Assembly (NCBI GenBank): GCA_944989445.1 | Contig: CALYLW010000180.1 | Location: 1,008,798 to 1,072,797 of the forward strand | Origin: Ampullaceana balthica | Taxonomy: Eukaryota > Mollusca > Gastropoda > Lymnaeidae | DNA length: 64,000 bases | Direction of reading: 5' to 3' | Shown here: piece after piece, positions 48,441-61,300 of the stretch | How positions within the stretch are numbered: the stretch's first letter is position 1 | How the letters are laid out: every line of letters begins with the position of its first letter | The notes under the pieces: model-generated | The model's database searches: none | Told to the model about the DNA's origin: nothing | The model's input: only the letters and a program-made list of their open reading frames with translations | Made by a program: the position numbers and the translations under genes

Positions 48441-49930
48441 TACATGTGCCAAAATTTATTATTTAAAGAAGGAAAATGTTCCCAACATTCGCTCCCCTAG
48501 AATAATGTTCTATGTGATGTTTGATAGACCTATATTGAGTTGGGACCTTGTTATTTTGTACTACCTACAAAATTGTCTCACGATACACCTTTCACAATTT
48601 GTGCTATGATAGATTGAAACATGGACAATATCCCCGCGGCATAATTCATTTTTTGTCAAAAACTCAACTTAGAACATTGTTATTCTAGGGGGCGAGTGTC
48701 AAACAAGCCTTAAATTGAAAAAAAAGTTGATTAATTGAATGCCATTTTTTAAAGTTTAAGTCTTGTCTGTCATATTTTAAAAGAACATTAACATTTTATA
48801 AAAATTCGTCTAACTTTTGAACGTTTCCAAAATTTAAGTGTCATGTGGCTTACTTTTGTAAATTTCTTTCAAAATTAGTCAATCATTATTAAAGAATTAT
48901 TTAACGAGAAAAAGGTATACTATACTATAATGTGGCATTTTGACTCAAAAATAATTCGAGAAAAGTCTCACTATCTTTCCCTGTTTTAACAAAATTAAAT
49001 AAAGGATTCAACTGTCTTACGTTTGCTGCTCCAAGAATGTGGAATCATAAATTGTAGACAAAATACTTGAATTTAATAGATTATATATTCAGCAATATGC
49101 TTTATAATGTTCAGACCAGACGGTTTTCAACGTTAAAAATTCGTCGCCGCAGGTGCGGTTCTGATCGCGTCGTTCAAAATCAACTTTACTTCTGCTGCCG
49201 AACGTACGCATCACGCGATCTATCAGTGAAAATCGTTTCATACGCAATCGAAAAGACTGAAATGTTTTTATGTGAAATTAATTTAGTGTTAACGTTAATT
49301 TTAAAAAGTACCTATACTCACGAAAAATACGAAAATCATGTTTCTTAGAGTACATTACATTAACATAGATATGCAAATGCATGTTTAATAATTATAAATT
49401 TAAAAAAATAATAACTCAAACACGTTAAATACCTTATTTTCCTATAAATAAAACAAAAAACGTATCTATTAATTTTTTGAAGAAAGATCTTATCCCCCCC
49501 CCCTCAACTGTCGTGGAGGAAGTAGTGAGTTGGGATTGGTCTCACAGACTGACTCCGTGTGTCGGTATGTCAAAGCCCAGTATGTTGGATTTTCTTCTAA
49601 AACAAAAGACGCCGCTTCTTTTGTGTCCAGCCTTTTTTTAATTGTGCGGCTTTTTCTTTCCTTTTTTTTCCTAATTAGTTTTGTGGCAGTTTGTGGAGAC
49701 GTTTTATTATCGCCGGTTAACTGATATTTTATTTTATTAATGAGTTTTCGGTTTAAACGTATTTCATTGTATTAGTCAATTTCTTTCTAGATGAAAAAAA
49801 AAGTGTCTTCTTTTTTTTCTGACATAAAATCGTACACAGTAAATTTTAGGCTTGGGTGTCACCCCCTGATGGGTGTCGCCCGGGTCGGCCCGCCCCCCCC
49901 GCACCCCCTAGTGACGCCACTGGTTGGACC

Positions 49931-51010
49931 CATTAAGAACGTAACTGATGACTCATATGTCCACGTTTCTGTATTTAAAATGTATTATGTTTTTTATATG
50001 CTTTGAGCAAAGTTAGATAACTTTGCCACAAAACTTTCCAACTAATCATGTGGCTATGCGCCTTTTATGGGTTAGGATGACGATAGCCAACGTCATTTGT
50101 TCACCAAATCTAAAAGCATTCTCTCGCAGCGACGGTATAGCTGCCCCCCACCCCCCTCAACTGTCTCATTCATAAAAATCGATGACTTTTCATGGTATCC
50201 AATTGTCCAAATAAACAAAAAGGGAAGCCTTGTGATTTAAGCATTTAATTTGCAATATTGATTATTAAACTAAAATTTACCGCCACAATTCTAAACAAGA
50301 CGAGTTAATTTGTTGACATTGTCTAGAGGATATTAAATGTAGTAGTAGTAGGCTAATTGTTCAATTTTTGTTGTTGTGTTGTCTTAAATCCACAACGCAG
50401 CTATATTAAACTCGTGTAGCAGCAGATAGCAGACTATTTAAATATTTCACACCTCTGCTAAACGGTTTAAAAAGCTGATTCCTGCCCCCCCTCCCACAAA
50501 TTCAAAAATAAAATCTGCCAAAATTGCTATCTTCCTAACCTCCCTCACACTCACACACTATCATATCTTTAGCCAGTCTTGATTTAACGTATTTTTAAGT
50601 TTCTAGTCTGCGACATCCTAATTTCAATAGTAGTGCCCCTTGAATATTTATCTATCTTCCCGGAAATGGAATTATTGAAGATGGTTATCATTGTTTACTA
50701 GATAGTCCAAATGAAACAATAAAAAAGGGGTAAAATAATAGGTAACACATTTGTCTGGCGTAATAGTCACGAATCAAGCATCAAATTTTTTATAAGTGTA
50801 CTACATAGTTTATAATTTGCGTAATTTAGAGTACAACTGAAATTAAATCAAAGACTTAGGAGTACTTAAGACTTAGTCTCTTATACTTATACTTATTCTT
50901 AGTCTTACATTTACTTTTACATAAATAAAGACAAGTGTCGACAAAGTGGGAGACTAAAGTCTAAGTCATACTCATGTCTAGGTCGTACTAAGTCTTATTC
51001 ATAATCTATT
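49931..51010. other. Intergenic, nothing recognised
   Basis: AT-rich DNA with several short C runs. I see no gene, RNA gene or element with identifiable ends. Confidence 0.5.
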
Positions 51011-51712
51011 ATAAATTATGGGGTAATCCTGCAGATTTTACACGTTTATTATAATTTATTATTTCACAGCGAAATTTAATTTTCTCATGAGAACTTACAT
51101 TTTTAATTTATTAAATGCATTATTATATGTCGTATTTCAGCTATTACAGCGCTAATTTGTTAGTCTTTTTAATTTCAAATGCATTTTTTCGGCTCTATAT
51201 AATACATAATGTGGTCACGATACGTCCATTTTGTTTACCTAGCGAACTGCTGCCAGATGTTTTTTACCTGGCTCGACCCATGCTAAAATAAATTTACTGA
51301 CTGAAGATATTTTTTTAAAAGTATTATTCATCTATTTTAATGTTCATAGAAGATAAATAAATATTTTAAAGACAAATTCTTTTTTTTATTTCGTTACTAG
51401 ATGTTTGATTCTTATTTTCTTTGTTTGTAAGTGAGAAATTTCCATTTGGCATCTTATCGGACAATCCGGCATATAGTGTGATAATTTTAAAAAAATGGTT
51501 GCATCATCATCAGACTATTTACTGTTGAGAGCCGAAAAAATGGCTTAGAAATTAGAAAGACTTACAAATTAGCGCTGTAATAGCTGAAATACAACATATA
51601 ATTATGCATTTAATAAATTAAAAACGAAAGTTCTCAAGAGAAAATTAAATTTCGCTGTGAAATAATAAATTATAATATACGTGTAAAATCTGCAGGATTA
51701 CCAATTATGGTA
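51011..51712. mobile_element. Foldback element with arms of about 155 bp
   Basis: The left arm (about 51011-51168) and right arm (about 51557-51712) are inverted copies: GGTAATCCTGCAGATTTTAC and TATTTCAGCTATTACAGCGC at the left answer GCGCTGTAATAGCTGAAATA and GTAAAATCTGCAGGATTACC at the right. The loop is about 390 bp and shows no coding frame. The target site duplication is not clear. Confidence 0.8.
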
Positions 51713-52140
51713 AATTATCGTTTTACCGGACGGGCCAAAATAAGGTTATTTCAGGGCACCATGTTTGTCTAATGTCTAATGAGCCTAATCATCTAATGAG
51801 ACTAATGCATGTGACCTAGGGGAAAAGTAGTGCGTTTTAGGGGGTGGGGGGGAATGGAGCTTTTCAAATTTCCGTGTTTTTAGGGACATGGTGATTTTGA
51901 AAAAGCAGCAAGAATGCGAAGAAAAAAAAAGAGCGGGGGAGGGGTGGAGTGTCTCAATTGTGCAGGATTTTTGTGATATTGAAAACCAGCAAAATGCAAA
52001 GAAATAAAAAAGAGAGGGTGGGCGTGGGGGGTAGAGATTCTCAAATATGCGGGTTCTGTTGTTTTTTAATAGACGCCTTGATTTTGAAAACTGAGATAAA
52101 AATTAAGAAAAAAATGGTACTCACAGTTTCTGCGTCCGAA
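51713..52140. other. Intergenic, low-complexity G/A-rich stretch
   Basis: It contains G- and A-rich tracts with two loosely repeated blocks of GAAAAGCAGCAAGAATGCGA and GAAAACCAGCAAAATGCAAA type, an old tandem duplication. No gene is seen. Confidence 0.45.
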
Positions 52141-52146
52141 TCACTA

Positions 52147-52265
52147 CAACTAAACCTAACCCTAACCCTAAAACCTTCCATTTTGGAAAATTCAACTATT
52201 AAATTCTAAATCTAATCGTAACCCTAAATTCACAAATAAAAATTCTAAACCTAACCCTAAAACCT
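52147..52265. repeat. Telomere-like CCCTAA short repeats, two patches
   Basis: CTAAACCTAACCCTAACCCT then AAAACCTTCCATTTTGGAAA, with a second CTAAACCTAACCCTAAAACC at about 52248. Three to four CCCTAA units match the animal telomere repeat TTAGGG. The CCTTCCATTTTGG segment follows both patches, so the unit itself was duplicated. Confidence 0.6.
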
Positions 52266-52702
52266 TCCATTATGGAAAATTTACATTTCATTCCCAAAGA
52301 TGTTGGCGCACCTGGATGTGAAATAAAAAAGAATGCCTTAGAGCAATTATTCCCGGCCTCTGCCGCGGCACCCATGTCGTCAATTCTACCTATCATATAG
52401 TTCCACATTTTGCAGTAATGTTAAAGGTAAAAAAGGGAAGATCCTCTCCCCTTAACCCCTCCCCCTTTTTCTATTTTTTAAGTTTAGTTATTTTTAAATA
52501 TGAGGATTTATGGTCTTTAAAACAGGAAATTATGTATTGGGGAGGGGCAGCCTCCAGTGTTTCTAGTAGTCATTATCGGCGCAAGAACACAAACCTATAA
52601 ATCTTTCAGTAATTGCAGGGTGTGGTGTACGGGTGACAACTTTAGAATTCCAAAAAATTCCTTAAGGGGAGACAAGTGGGTAGCAACCCGGCGTCGTCGA
52701 AG

Positions 52703-52731
52703 TGACGTCAGTAGCATCGGCCGCCATCTTG
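52703..52731. promoter_or_regulatory. Candidate AKTIP promoter: CRE plus YY1 site
   Basis: A full CRE palindrome TGACGTCA (52703-52710) lies 9 bases before GCCGCCATCTTG (52720-52731), which is the complement of the YY1 consensus AAGATGGCGGC. These pair commonly in housekeeping promoters near transcript starts. The next gene downstream on the plus strand is AKTIP, 2.6 kb away, with a 5' UTR intron needed. Assignment is inference. Confidence 0.35.
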
Positions 52732-52904
52732 TCCGGTACAACGATAAACACCCTAAATTATAGTTATAGTCTTTAATTTAGTCATTTAGACTTGCAACTA
52801 AATTTTAGCTTTCATCCTTTGTTATTTTTTAAATTAAAATTAGAGTGATTACTGATCAACTGATCATTTAGTATGATTTACGTATTTACTTTATTTTAGT
52901 ATAA

Positions 52905-53185
52905 TGTTGGTTGAGCGGCATGCGCGCTCAGCCAGCGTATCGAGAGTCATGGATTCAAATCTCTGTGAAGGAATGGATTTATTCTGAGGGATAAGGGTAT
53001 CCCTGGGTCTACCCAGCTCCGAATGGGTACTTGACACACTAGTTAAAGAAACAGGCGGCTGGGCATTGTACCACACAATCCCCTCATAGCTGTGGCATGT
53101 AAACGCTGCATCACTTGCTCTGTGCATTATTAGAATGTAGGATGCAAGAATCTTCTGCAGGAGTGTCTGTAATGATAAAAAAAAA
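52905..53185 (+). mobile_element. tRNA-derived SINE, copy 2
   Basis: GTTGAGCGGCATGCGCGCTC and a decayed B box GGATTCAAATCTC, then CCCAGCTCCGAATGGGTACT and CTCATAGCTGTGGCATGTAA, and the tail GATGCAAGAATCTTCTGCAG. It has the same layout as 26762-27001, with a longer middle. Confidence 0.85.
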
Positions 53186-54821
53186 TAATTAAAATAGGTC
53201 GAACCCTTTAACCTTGAGACAGAATCTTTTGACTTTTGGACTATGCGTGGCTGTGCCTATAAAAGATGGAGCCATTTTTAAACTACCCACGTGCCCTGAC
53301 TTACTTCACAGAAGAATTTATATAAAATAAACTAATTGATTTAAAAAAATTAAACTATATGCCCATTCCATCTTTTATTATAAGGAATTGTATAAACTAA
53401 AAGGATCTTAATAAATAATAAATTCACCTAAATAATAAAATAGCCTGATTTACATAAATTATTCCTGTAAATTTTAATTAAATCATAAACAAACCTGTCT
53501 TACTTGCAAAGGTTTGGTGAAGTTTCTTCATGTTGAATCCTAAATAAGTTTTAATGAACTTATAATATTCTAAGAAGTAAGAAGGCTTCTCACTCTTTCT
53601 TTATCCATGATTCATCATGAGCTCTTATTTTAATTTATTTAAGTCGCAATTCTAATTTAGGTTTTAGATGTTATCAAAAATGTCGTAATACATATAGTTT
53701 TTCATTGTGTTTTATATGTAAAATTTATTTCTCACTTAAATTTCTATTTCCCGATGTCGAGCATCCCAAATTAAAGAATACACAGATAGAAGAATAATAA
53801 TGAAGTTTTTTTAAAGTAAAATTCTAACCAGAAACTTACTATAAAATCAATGCAAAAATTTATTGTTAACATCTAAGTTTCATGTCACATGACTCATTAT
53901 TGAGAATGAAATGATGAACATTCTAATTAAAGGAATTAATGCATTGATAATTTCAAATTTTCTGTAAAGACTTAAAAATTTCTCTTATACTGTGCTACAT
54001 CCAAAGTTGTTTTTTTTAAATAGATTTCTCATGCTAATGACTTAGGTTATAATTTACAGGTTCACTTTGCTGTCTTGTGGATTAACCCCCAGGAAGTAAA
54101 GTAATACATAAGTGAGAAAATTATTTGAGATTTCAACTCCATGATTACATTTAGTTGTAAAAGTAGTACACAATGTAGTAAAAGTAATATATTAGGATGA
54201 TAATGATAGTAAGGAAACTATAGATTGTAAGAATAATAATTTAAAGACTGCATAAGATTATGAAGAAGACAAAGAGTCGGGTAAAGGCAAAAGTAAACTA
54301 AGTAAAATGAAGACTTTCTAAAGTCAGTCCTAAGAGAAATATAAGTAAGGATGATGAAGGCTGTGCCAGTGGGTCTGAAAGTCCTGATTTAGAGTTAAGA
54401 CTCCTGCCTGGGACTGAGACTCCATTGCTTACACTTCACCCCTGCATGCAGCTCTCAAGGGAAGTGCCTTGCTGGAAATATTGTTAAAGGTGGGGGATGA
54501 AAATAAGGACTCTGCAAAGATTTTTCTGACACTAAGAAAAGTGACATCACTTTGGGCATGGAGAATCCCACCACTTGATTCAAATTAGGATGAATAGATA
54601 CTTCTTAAAACTGTACAATGTTAAATTCATTTTTATGGAGCATTATTTGTGTTGTAAAATATGTATGGCCATACATTAAGATTAAATTAAATATATTAAA
54701 AGGAAATTGTCATTTCATTTTTATGAAAAAAAAATTAAATGTTGAGAAATAGAATATTGACATTGTTTGTTTCGTAAAAGATTTAAAGTTATATTTTAAA
54801 ACGTTTTTTTATATAACATTA
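53186..54821. other. Long AT-rich stretch, nothing recognised
   Basis: No open frame, repeat array or element ends were identified. If 52703-52731 is the AKTIP promoter, this is part of a 5' UTR intron. Confidence 0.45.
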
Positions 54822-55059
54822 CAGAAGATTATTGCGTCCTTTTTTCTTATAAAACGCATAGACCATGCTGGCCCATTGGCAATCAAAGGTAAAATTCTCA
54901 GATGCCTTTGTTTTCCCAACTAATATCAGGTACTCATCAGAGCTGGGTGGATTCAGGGACACCCTTGGCCATGGGAATAAATCCCTGCCTTGACAGAGAC
55001 TTGAACCTGTGACTCCTAGTACGCCAGCCGAGCGCGCGTGCCGCTCGACCACCGTCCCC
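54822..55059 (-). mobile_element. tRNA-derived SINE, copy 3
   Basis: On the minus strand: GGGGACGGTGGTCGAGCGGC then ACGCGCGCTCGGCTGGCG, the B box GGTTCAAGTC, CCCAGCTCTGATGAGTACC, and the tail GGACGCAATAATCTTCTGT. The A and B boxes are the best preserved of the three copies. Confidence 0.88.
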
Positions 55060-55250
55060 AAATCACAGAATCTTCACCGAAATATTTTGTAATGTTGCCC
55101 AAGTCTTGGCAATGCTTAGAAAAATTTTGATAAGTGTCCACCCAGTTTAACAATAATTCATTTTATATAATGTAAATATTTTATTTTCGTCTGTATTAGG
55201 TGGTGTAATAACCTTGTCTCCATCTTGTAAAATTTTAGAGTGTTGGGAAT

Positions 55251-55399
55251 ATGACTGATTCTTCTGCGTGGTGTGACAATGAATTAAATGTGCATGACCT
55301 GCTGGAAGATTTTACTGTGATTGCAACTGTGAAAAGCCTTGTCAGAATTCAGCCTTTTGGAAAATCACGATGTCAGCAACACCTGAGCGTGCATCACAG
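55251..55399 (+). other. Overlapping upstream ORF in AKTIP first coding exon
   Basis: After an acceptor-like TTTTAG at 55238, an ATG at 55251 opens a frame of 49 codons in a different frame from AKTIP. It overlaps the AKTIP ATG (55370) and would stop four codons after the splice to exon 2. It could dampen AKTIP translation. The peptide is not recognised. Confidence 0.35.
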
Positions 55400-58300
55400 G
55401 TGAGTTAAGACTTGGCCAGTTAGTATAAATATTTAAAATGAGTGCATGGAAGTTGTTAATAGTTGCTTATTAAGATGTTATACCTGACTACATAAGTTAT
55501 GGCTTATTAAGCTTGTGTACTTGTCATCTTAGTTCAACAATGAACGTTATGAATTATAAATTTTTGGTACTAACCCGCCCTAGAATAACAAGCTTCTATG
55601 TGAACTTTTTGGTTGAACTGAGATATTCGCGTTTGAAAATTTGATGTTAAGCAGGCCTATAGAGTTAGAACCTTGTTATTCTGTACTTGATGTTTTGTAG
55701 GCCTATAAAAAATCGACCCAGAGCTTTGTTATTCTTAGGGGCGACTCGTCCACCCCGATGTTCTGCTCTTAATAAATATGTACAATTCAAAGCTTCTGAA
55801 ACTTTTATTTTAGAGCCCGGAAATAATCTTGGCCTCACCATCTCCACCACAGAGGACAAGTGGTGATGGTCGTCAACTTCCCAGCATTCCCAACTCAATG
55901 CCTTATTCAGCAGGATCACAGAATAGTAGCAAGGGAGGCAATCAAGGTCTTAATAACCGAGGCAGCAATGGTTATGGGCCTTTCTTTCAGGAATACTCTC
56001 TAATGGCTGAATAGTAAGTTTTCTTACTACCGCAAAATTTCTATGTTAGGTAATCCTGTTACTCTCTTGTATTGAGATAAAATGTGTCGGTTAGAAACAT
56101 TTGTTATAATTAATGCAATGATCTGATCAGTTTGTGTTGGCTACCTAAAACATTTACACACTGAATGCTGTTGAGGTATTTATCTAATGACCTAAGCATG
56201 AAATAGTAGATGCACGTCCTACCTAATGACCTAAGCATGAAATAGTAGATACATGTCCTACCTATTGACCTAAGCATGAAATAGTAGATACATGTCCTAC
56301 CTATTGACCTAAGCATGAAATAGTAGATACATGTCCTACCTATTGACCTAAGCAATAAATAGTAGATACATGTCCTACCTATTGACCTAAGCATGAAATA
56401 TTAGATAGATGTCCTACCTATTGACCTAAGCATAAAATAGTAGATAGATGTCCTTCCTATAGACCTAAGCATAAAATAGTAGATAGATGTCCTACCTATA
56501 GACCTAAGCATAAAATAGTAGATAAATGTCCTAGCTATTGGCCTGAGCATGAAATCGTAGATAGATGTCCTAATCGTTATTTATATCTACCTCTCAGTAA
56601 CCTGATGCAACAACAAAAAATACCTGGAGTGTATGTCATGCCCTGTGCTAAAACTCCTCTAGGTGAGTTGATCCCATGATGTGTTCCCACTTTGAAATCT
56701 TTTTATTACCTGACACTGATTCACTAAATACTCATTTTGTTCTACACTCTTAGAAATAAGAAGAGAAAGTCTGAACAAATTAATCTTAATCTTATTTGAA
56801 ATAGAACTAAGTTCTTTGAGTTTGACTATATGTGTCACTGTTAATCAAATAGCAGGATCTTAGGCATTAAAATTACTGTAACAATTCCATCTCATAATTT
56901 GTAACTTACAAAAAAAATCTATGCAAAAATTAATTGAAAACATCTAAGTTTCATGCCTCATAGCTCTTTATTGAGAATGCAATAATAAAGATTCTAATTA
57001 AAAGGTCTGGTTTGATTGGTCCGGTGGCTATATCTGCTACCAAAAAAAGAAAATGCACCTCTCATTTTATTTTACGTCAATACCTGATAAATATTAAGTT
57101 TCTTTTTATGTGTTATACATTTCAGTTTGGAGTGGCCTAATATTCATTAGGCAAGGCTTGTATCAAGGGGGAGCACTAAGATTTTCTCTCAGCATTCCAG
57201 ACAACTACCCAGATGGGGATTGTCCTGTAAGATTTCTATGACTATATCATGTTTTAACCATGTCACAAAGTTAAAATAGCCTGGAAGTCCACATCTAGTG
57301 TCATAAGGATGTTAAACCCATCAACGCAACATTTTTGTGTGAAGGAGAAAAAGCCAGTGTATAAAACCTGTGCAGTAAGAACTGACCAGCAATGTTCCAG
57401 CTAAAGTTTGTTGGTCCATGTGCAAAGTTAAAAAAAAACATATGCGCAAAGTTACACAGCATCCATTTTTTGTGCAATATTTTACAAAATTTGCTTTGCT
57501 TTAATTCTAAACTGCTGCGCTGGCACGGCATTGATATATCTGCACAGCTTAAAGGGAACATTGGTGGCCAGGCAAAAATACCTTGCTGAAGAAATTCTGA
57601 ATAACAAATGGAATTGCAACAGTTATGTGTGGTAGTTGCATCACATTCTTGGAATAAATTTTAAAAGAAAATGATTTATGTGAATGACCTTGTAACAGAG
57701 TGTAATGTCTGTGACATCAGCTTTTAATTTAATTTATTTTGTAATGATTTCTCCAGAAATTGATATTTGAGTTTCCTGTCTTTCATCCTTTGATCCACCC
57801 AGTGACTGGAGAGCTGGATGTGAAAAGAGCTTTTCCTCGATGGAGGTAACAAAATGGCAGAGTGGTGTTTGGGAATTAGCTGATATCGGTAGTGTTAAAC
57901 TCACAACATTCACAAAAATAGTTCTACAGGCTGTAAGCTATCACAACATTCACAAAAAGTTATAGAGCCAATAAGCTATCACAACATTCACAAAACGTTT
58001 TTATCAAAAAGAAGAGAATCAAATAAAGCTTTTGCTTAATGAAACATAAAAAGGAGCTTATGAATTTTCTTTATAATAATAAATTATAATTTAAGGGCTC
58101 GGGCCTGAAAATGATTACTTTTAAGTTCAAAAGACCTATTATTTTATATCGGGAAACCTGAATCAAGATCCATCAATCCCTGTATGTTGTATATACAAAG
58201 AGACAGATGATTGAATGGCTCTAAATTGTTCACTTACATGTAGATTAAAAAATCTTTATAAAGTATTCTAAAAATAATAATGTTATGGCTATCACAATAC

Positions 58301-61300
58301 CAGAACAAAGTCGACAAAAAAAAAGACAAAAATTATACAAAAAATTATATTTTTAGAGAATTTTAATTAAAATTCACTCAAAATTTATTCCCTTATATTT
58401 TCATCATTTAATATTGTAGATGATTTTAAAAAACTGCAACTTCACCGAGCTAATATCTTCAGACATTATTACCATACATTTCTCATTTCTTTTTGTCTTT
58501 TACCAGGAGAAATGTTAACCATCTTTGGCAAGTGATATTGTATGCCAAAAAAGTCTTTTATAAAATGGATACGAAGTCCCCGTCCAATCCTGAGGCAGCA
58601 GTTCTGTATGTACGATTTAATACCATATTAGTTTCTTATGCTAATCATCTGCTGGCAACTTTTCGTGTGGATATTTTTCTAGGGTTGTATTCAAGGTTCT
58701 ATTTACAAGCCAAAAACAAATTAATTTTTCAGATTATCAGTAAAAAAGCTCAGGGGAGTGAATTATTACATTATGAATTAAGAGATTTTCTTATTGAATT
58801 TCTGGATTACCTCCCCTTAGCCACGTTTATAAAAAGAAAAAAAATTTTTTTGGGAAATATGTACATAAATGACAGCATATTTGCGTTAAAATCAATGCCA
58901 ATGAGATTTAATAAATAAATAATTTCTTCTTTCAGTTATGATCAGGAACCCAACATGTTTAAAGAACGTTTGGCTGAATCTCTTAAGTCATCTAACGACA
59001 GACTGTATCAGCCCCCTGGCCTTGATGACCCCTACGCCCTAAGGTAAACATGATAGACTGTAGCAGGCCACTGACCCCATTACTTCACTGTGACCACATT
59101 ACTTCACTGAGACCACATTACCTCACTGTGACCACATTACCTCACTGTGACCACATTACCTCACTGTGACCACATTACCTCACTGTGACCACATTACTTC
59201 ACTGTGACCACATTACTTCACTGGGACCACATTACTTCACTGTAACCACATTACCTCACTGGGACCACATTACTTCACTGTGACCACATTACCTCACTGG
59301 GACCACATTACTTCACTGTGACCAAATTACCTCACTGTGACCACATTACCTCTCTGTGACCACATTATTTCACTGTGACCACATTACTTCACTGTGACCA
59401 CATTACTTCACTGTGACCACATTACTTCACTGTGACCACATTACCTCACTGTGACCATATTACCTCACTGTGACCATATTACCTCACTGTTACCACATTA
59501 CCTCACTGTTACCACATTATTTCACTGTGACCACATTACTTCACTGTGACCACATTACTTCACTGTGACCACATTACTTCACTGGGACCACATTACCTCA
59601 CTGTGACCACATTACCTCACTGTGACCACATTACCTCACTGTGACCACATTACCTCACTGTGACCACATTACTTCACTGTGACCACATTACTTCACTGGG
59701 ACCACATTACTTCACTGTAACCACATTACCTCACTGGGACCACATTACTTCACTGTGACCACATTACCTCACTGGGACCACATTACTTCACTGTGACCAA
59801 ATTACCTCACTGTGACCACATTACCTCTCTGTGACCACATTATTTCACTGTGACCACATTACTTCACTGTGACCACATTACTTCACTGTGACCACATTAC
59901 TTCACTGTGACCACATTACCTCACTGTGACCATATTACCTCACTGTGACCATATTACCTCACTGTTACCACATTACCTCACTGTTACCACATTATTTCAC
60001 TGTGACCACATTACTTCACTGTGACCACATTACTTCACTGTGACCACATTACTTCACTGTGACCACATTACTTCACTGTGACCACATTACCTCACTGTGA
60101 CCACATTACCTCACTGTGACCACATTACCTCACTGTGACCATATTACCTCACTGTGACCACATTACCTCACTGTTACCACATTATTTCACTGTGACCACA
60201 TTACTTCACTGTGACCACATTACCTCACTGGGACCACATTACCTCACTGTTACCACATTATTCCACTGTGACCACATTACTTCACTGTGACCACATTACC
60301 TCACTGGGACCACATTACTTCACTGTGACCACATTACTTCACTGTGACCACATTACTTCACTGTGACCACATTATTTCACTGTGACCACATTACCTCACT
60401 GTGACCACATTACTTCACTGTGACCACATTACCTCACTGTGACCACATTACTTCACTGTGACCACATTACCTCACTGTGACCACATTACTTCACTGTGAC
60501 CACATTACCTCACTGTGACCACATTACTTCACTGTGACCACATTATTTCACTGGGACCACATTACTTCACTGGGACCACATTACCTCACTGTGACCACAT
60601 TATTTCACTGTGACCACATTATTTCACTATGACTTCTTAACTTCACATTACATTCACCCACCACCCAAAACAATTGTGGAACATAAAACCTTTATCAAAA
60701 GAAATTATAAATAATTTTATAAGATGTCAAAAACATCCTTCAAATGTTTGGAGTAATGTCCCTTGAAATAAAAAAACAACAACACCACTTCAGTAAATTA
60801 GTTTTAAAAGACATGAGAGTAGTGTTGTTCAATGACATTATATGTGGTAGTGTTGTTCAATGACATTATATGTGGTAGAGTTGTTCATTGACATTATATG
60901 TGGTAGAGTTGTTCATTGACATTATATGTTGTAGAGTTGTTCATTGACATTATATGTGGTAGAGTTGTTCAATGACATTATTTGTGGTAGAGTTGTTCAA
61001 TGTCTGTCATTTTTTCAATTGACAGGTTCAGCCCTTGGAATGAGGCAGTGCATCCTGACTGCAAACGTCAAATGATGCAATCTTCTCAGGTAAACATTGT
61101 ATGCATGTGTCTTGTGGGTTAGAAAGCTGCTGGCTGCATGGCTTTCATTGGCTAGATTTTGGACAACTGGATGTCTCTGATTGGCTGTACACCCACAGTT
61201 TGGTTTTCTTTTTCTCTGATTGTCTAGATCTTTACAGCTTAATGAATTCTTTGTTAACTACTTATAACTATAATTGGATTGATGTAACTAAGCATTAATG

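Larger units (their letters stand above)
46800..49922 (-). mobile_element. 3.1-kb hAT element with target duplications
   Basis: The left end CAGAGGCGTCACTAGGG and the right end CCCTAGTGACGCCACTG match at 16 of 17 positions as inverted repeats. A perfect 8-bp target duplication GTTGGACC lies at 46792-46799 and 49923-49930. A broken transposase lies at 46983-47577 on the minus strand, and a LINE tail is inserted at 47950-48440. Most of the transposase gene is missing, so it is not autonomous. Confidence 0.88.

Noticed and set aside
58493..58918. Open frame of 141 codons as a single exon
   Set aside because: Only 58507-58605 is AKTIP exon 6. The remainder is intron that happens to stay open; family sequence continues at 58936.
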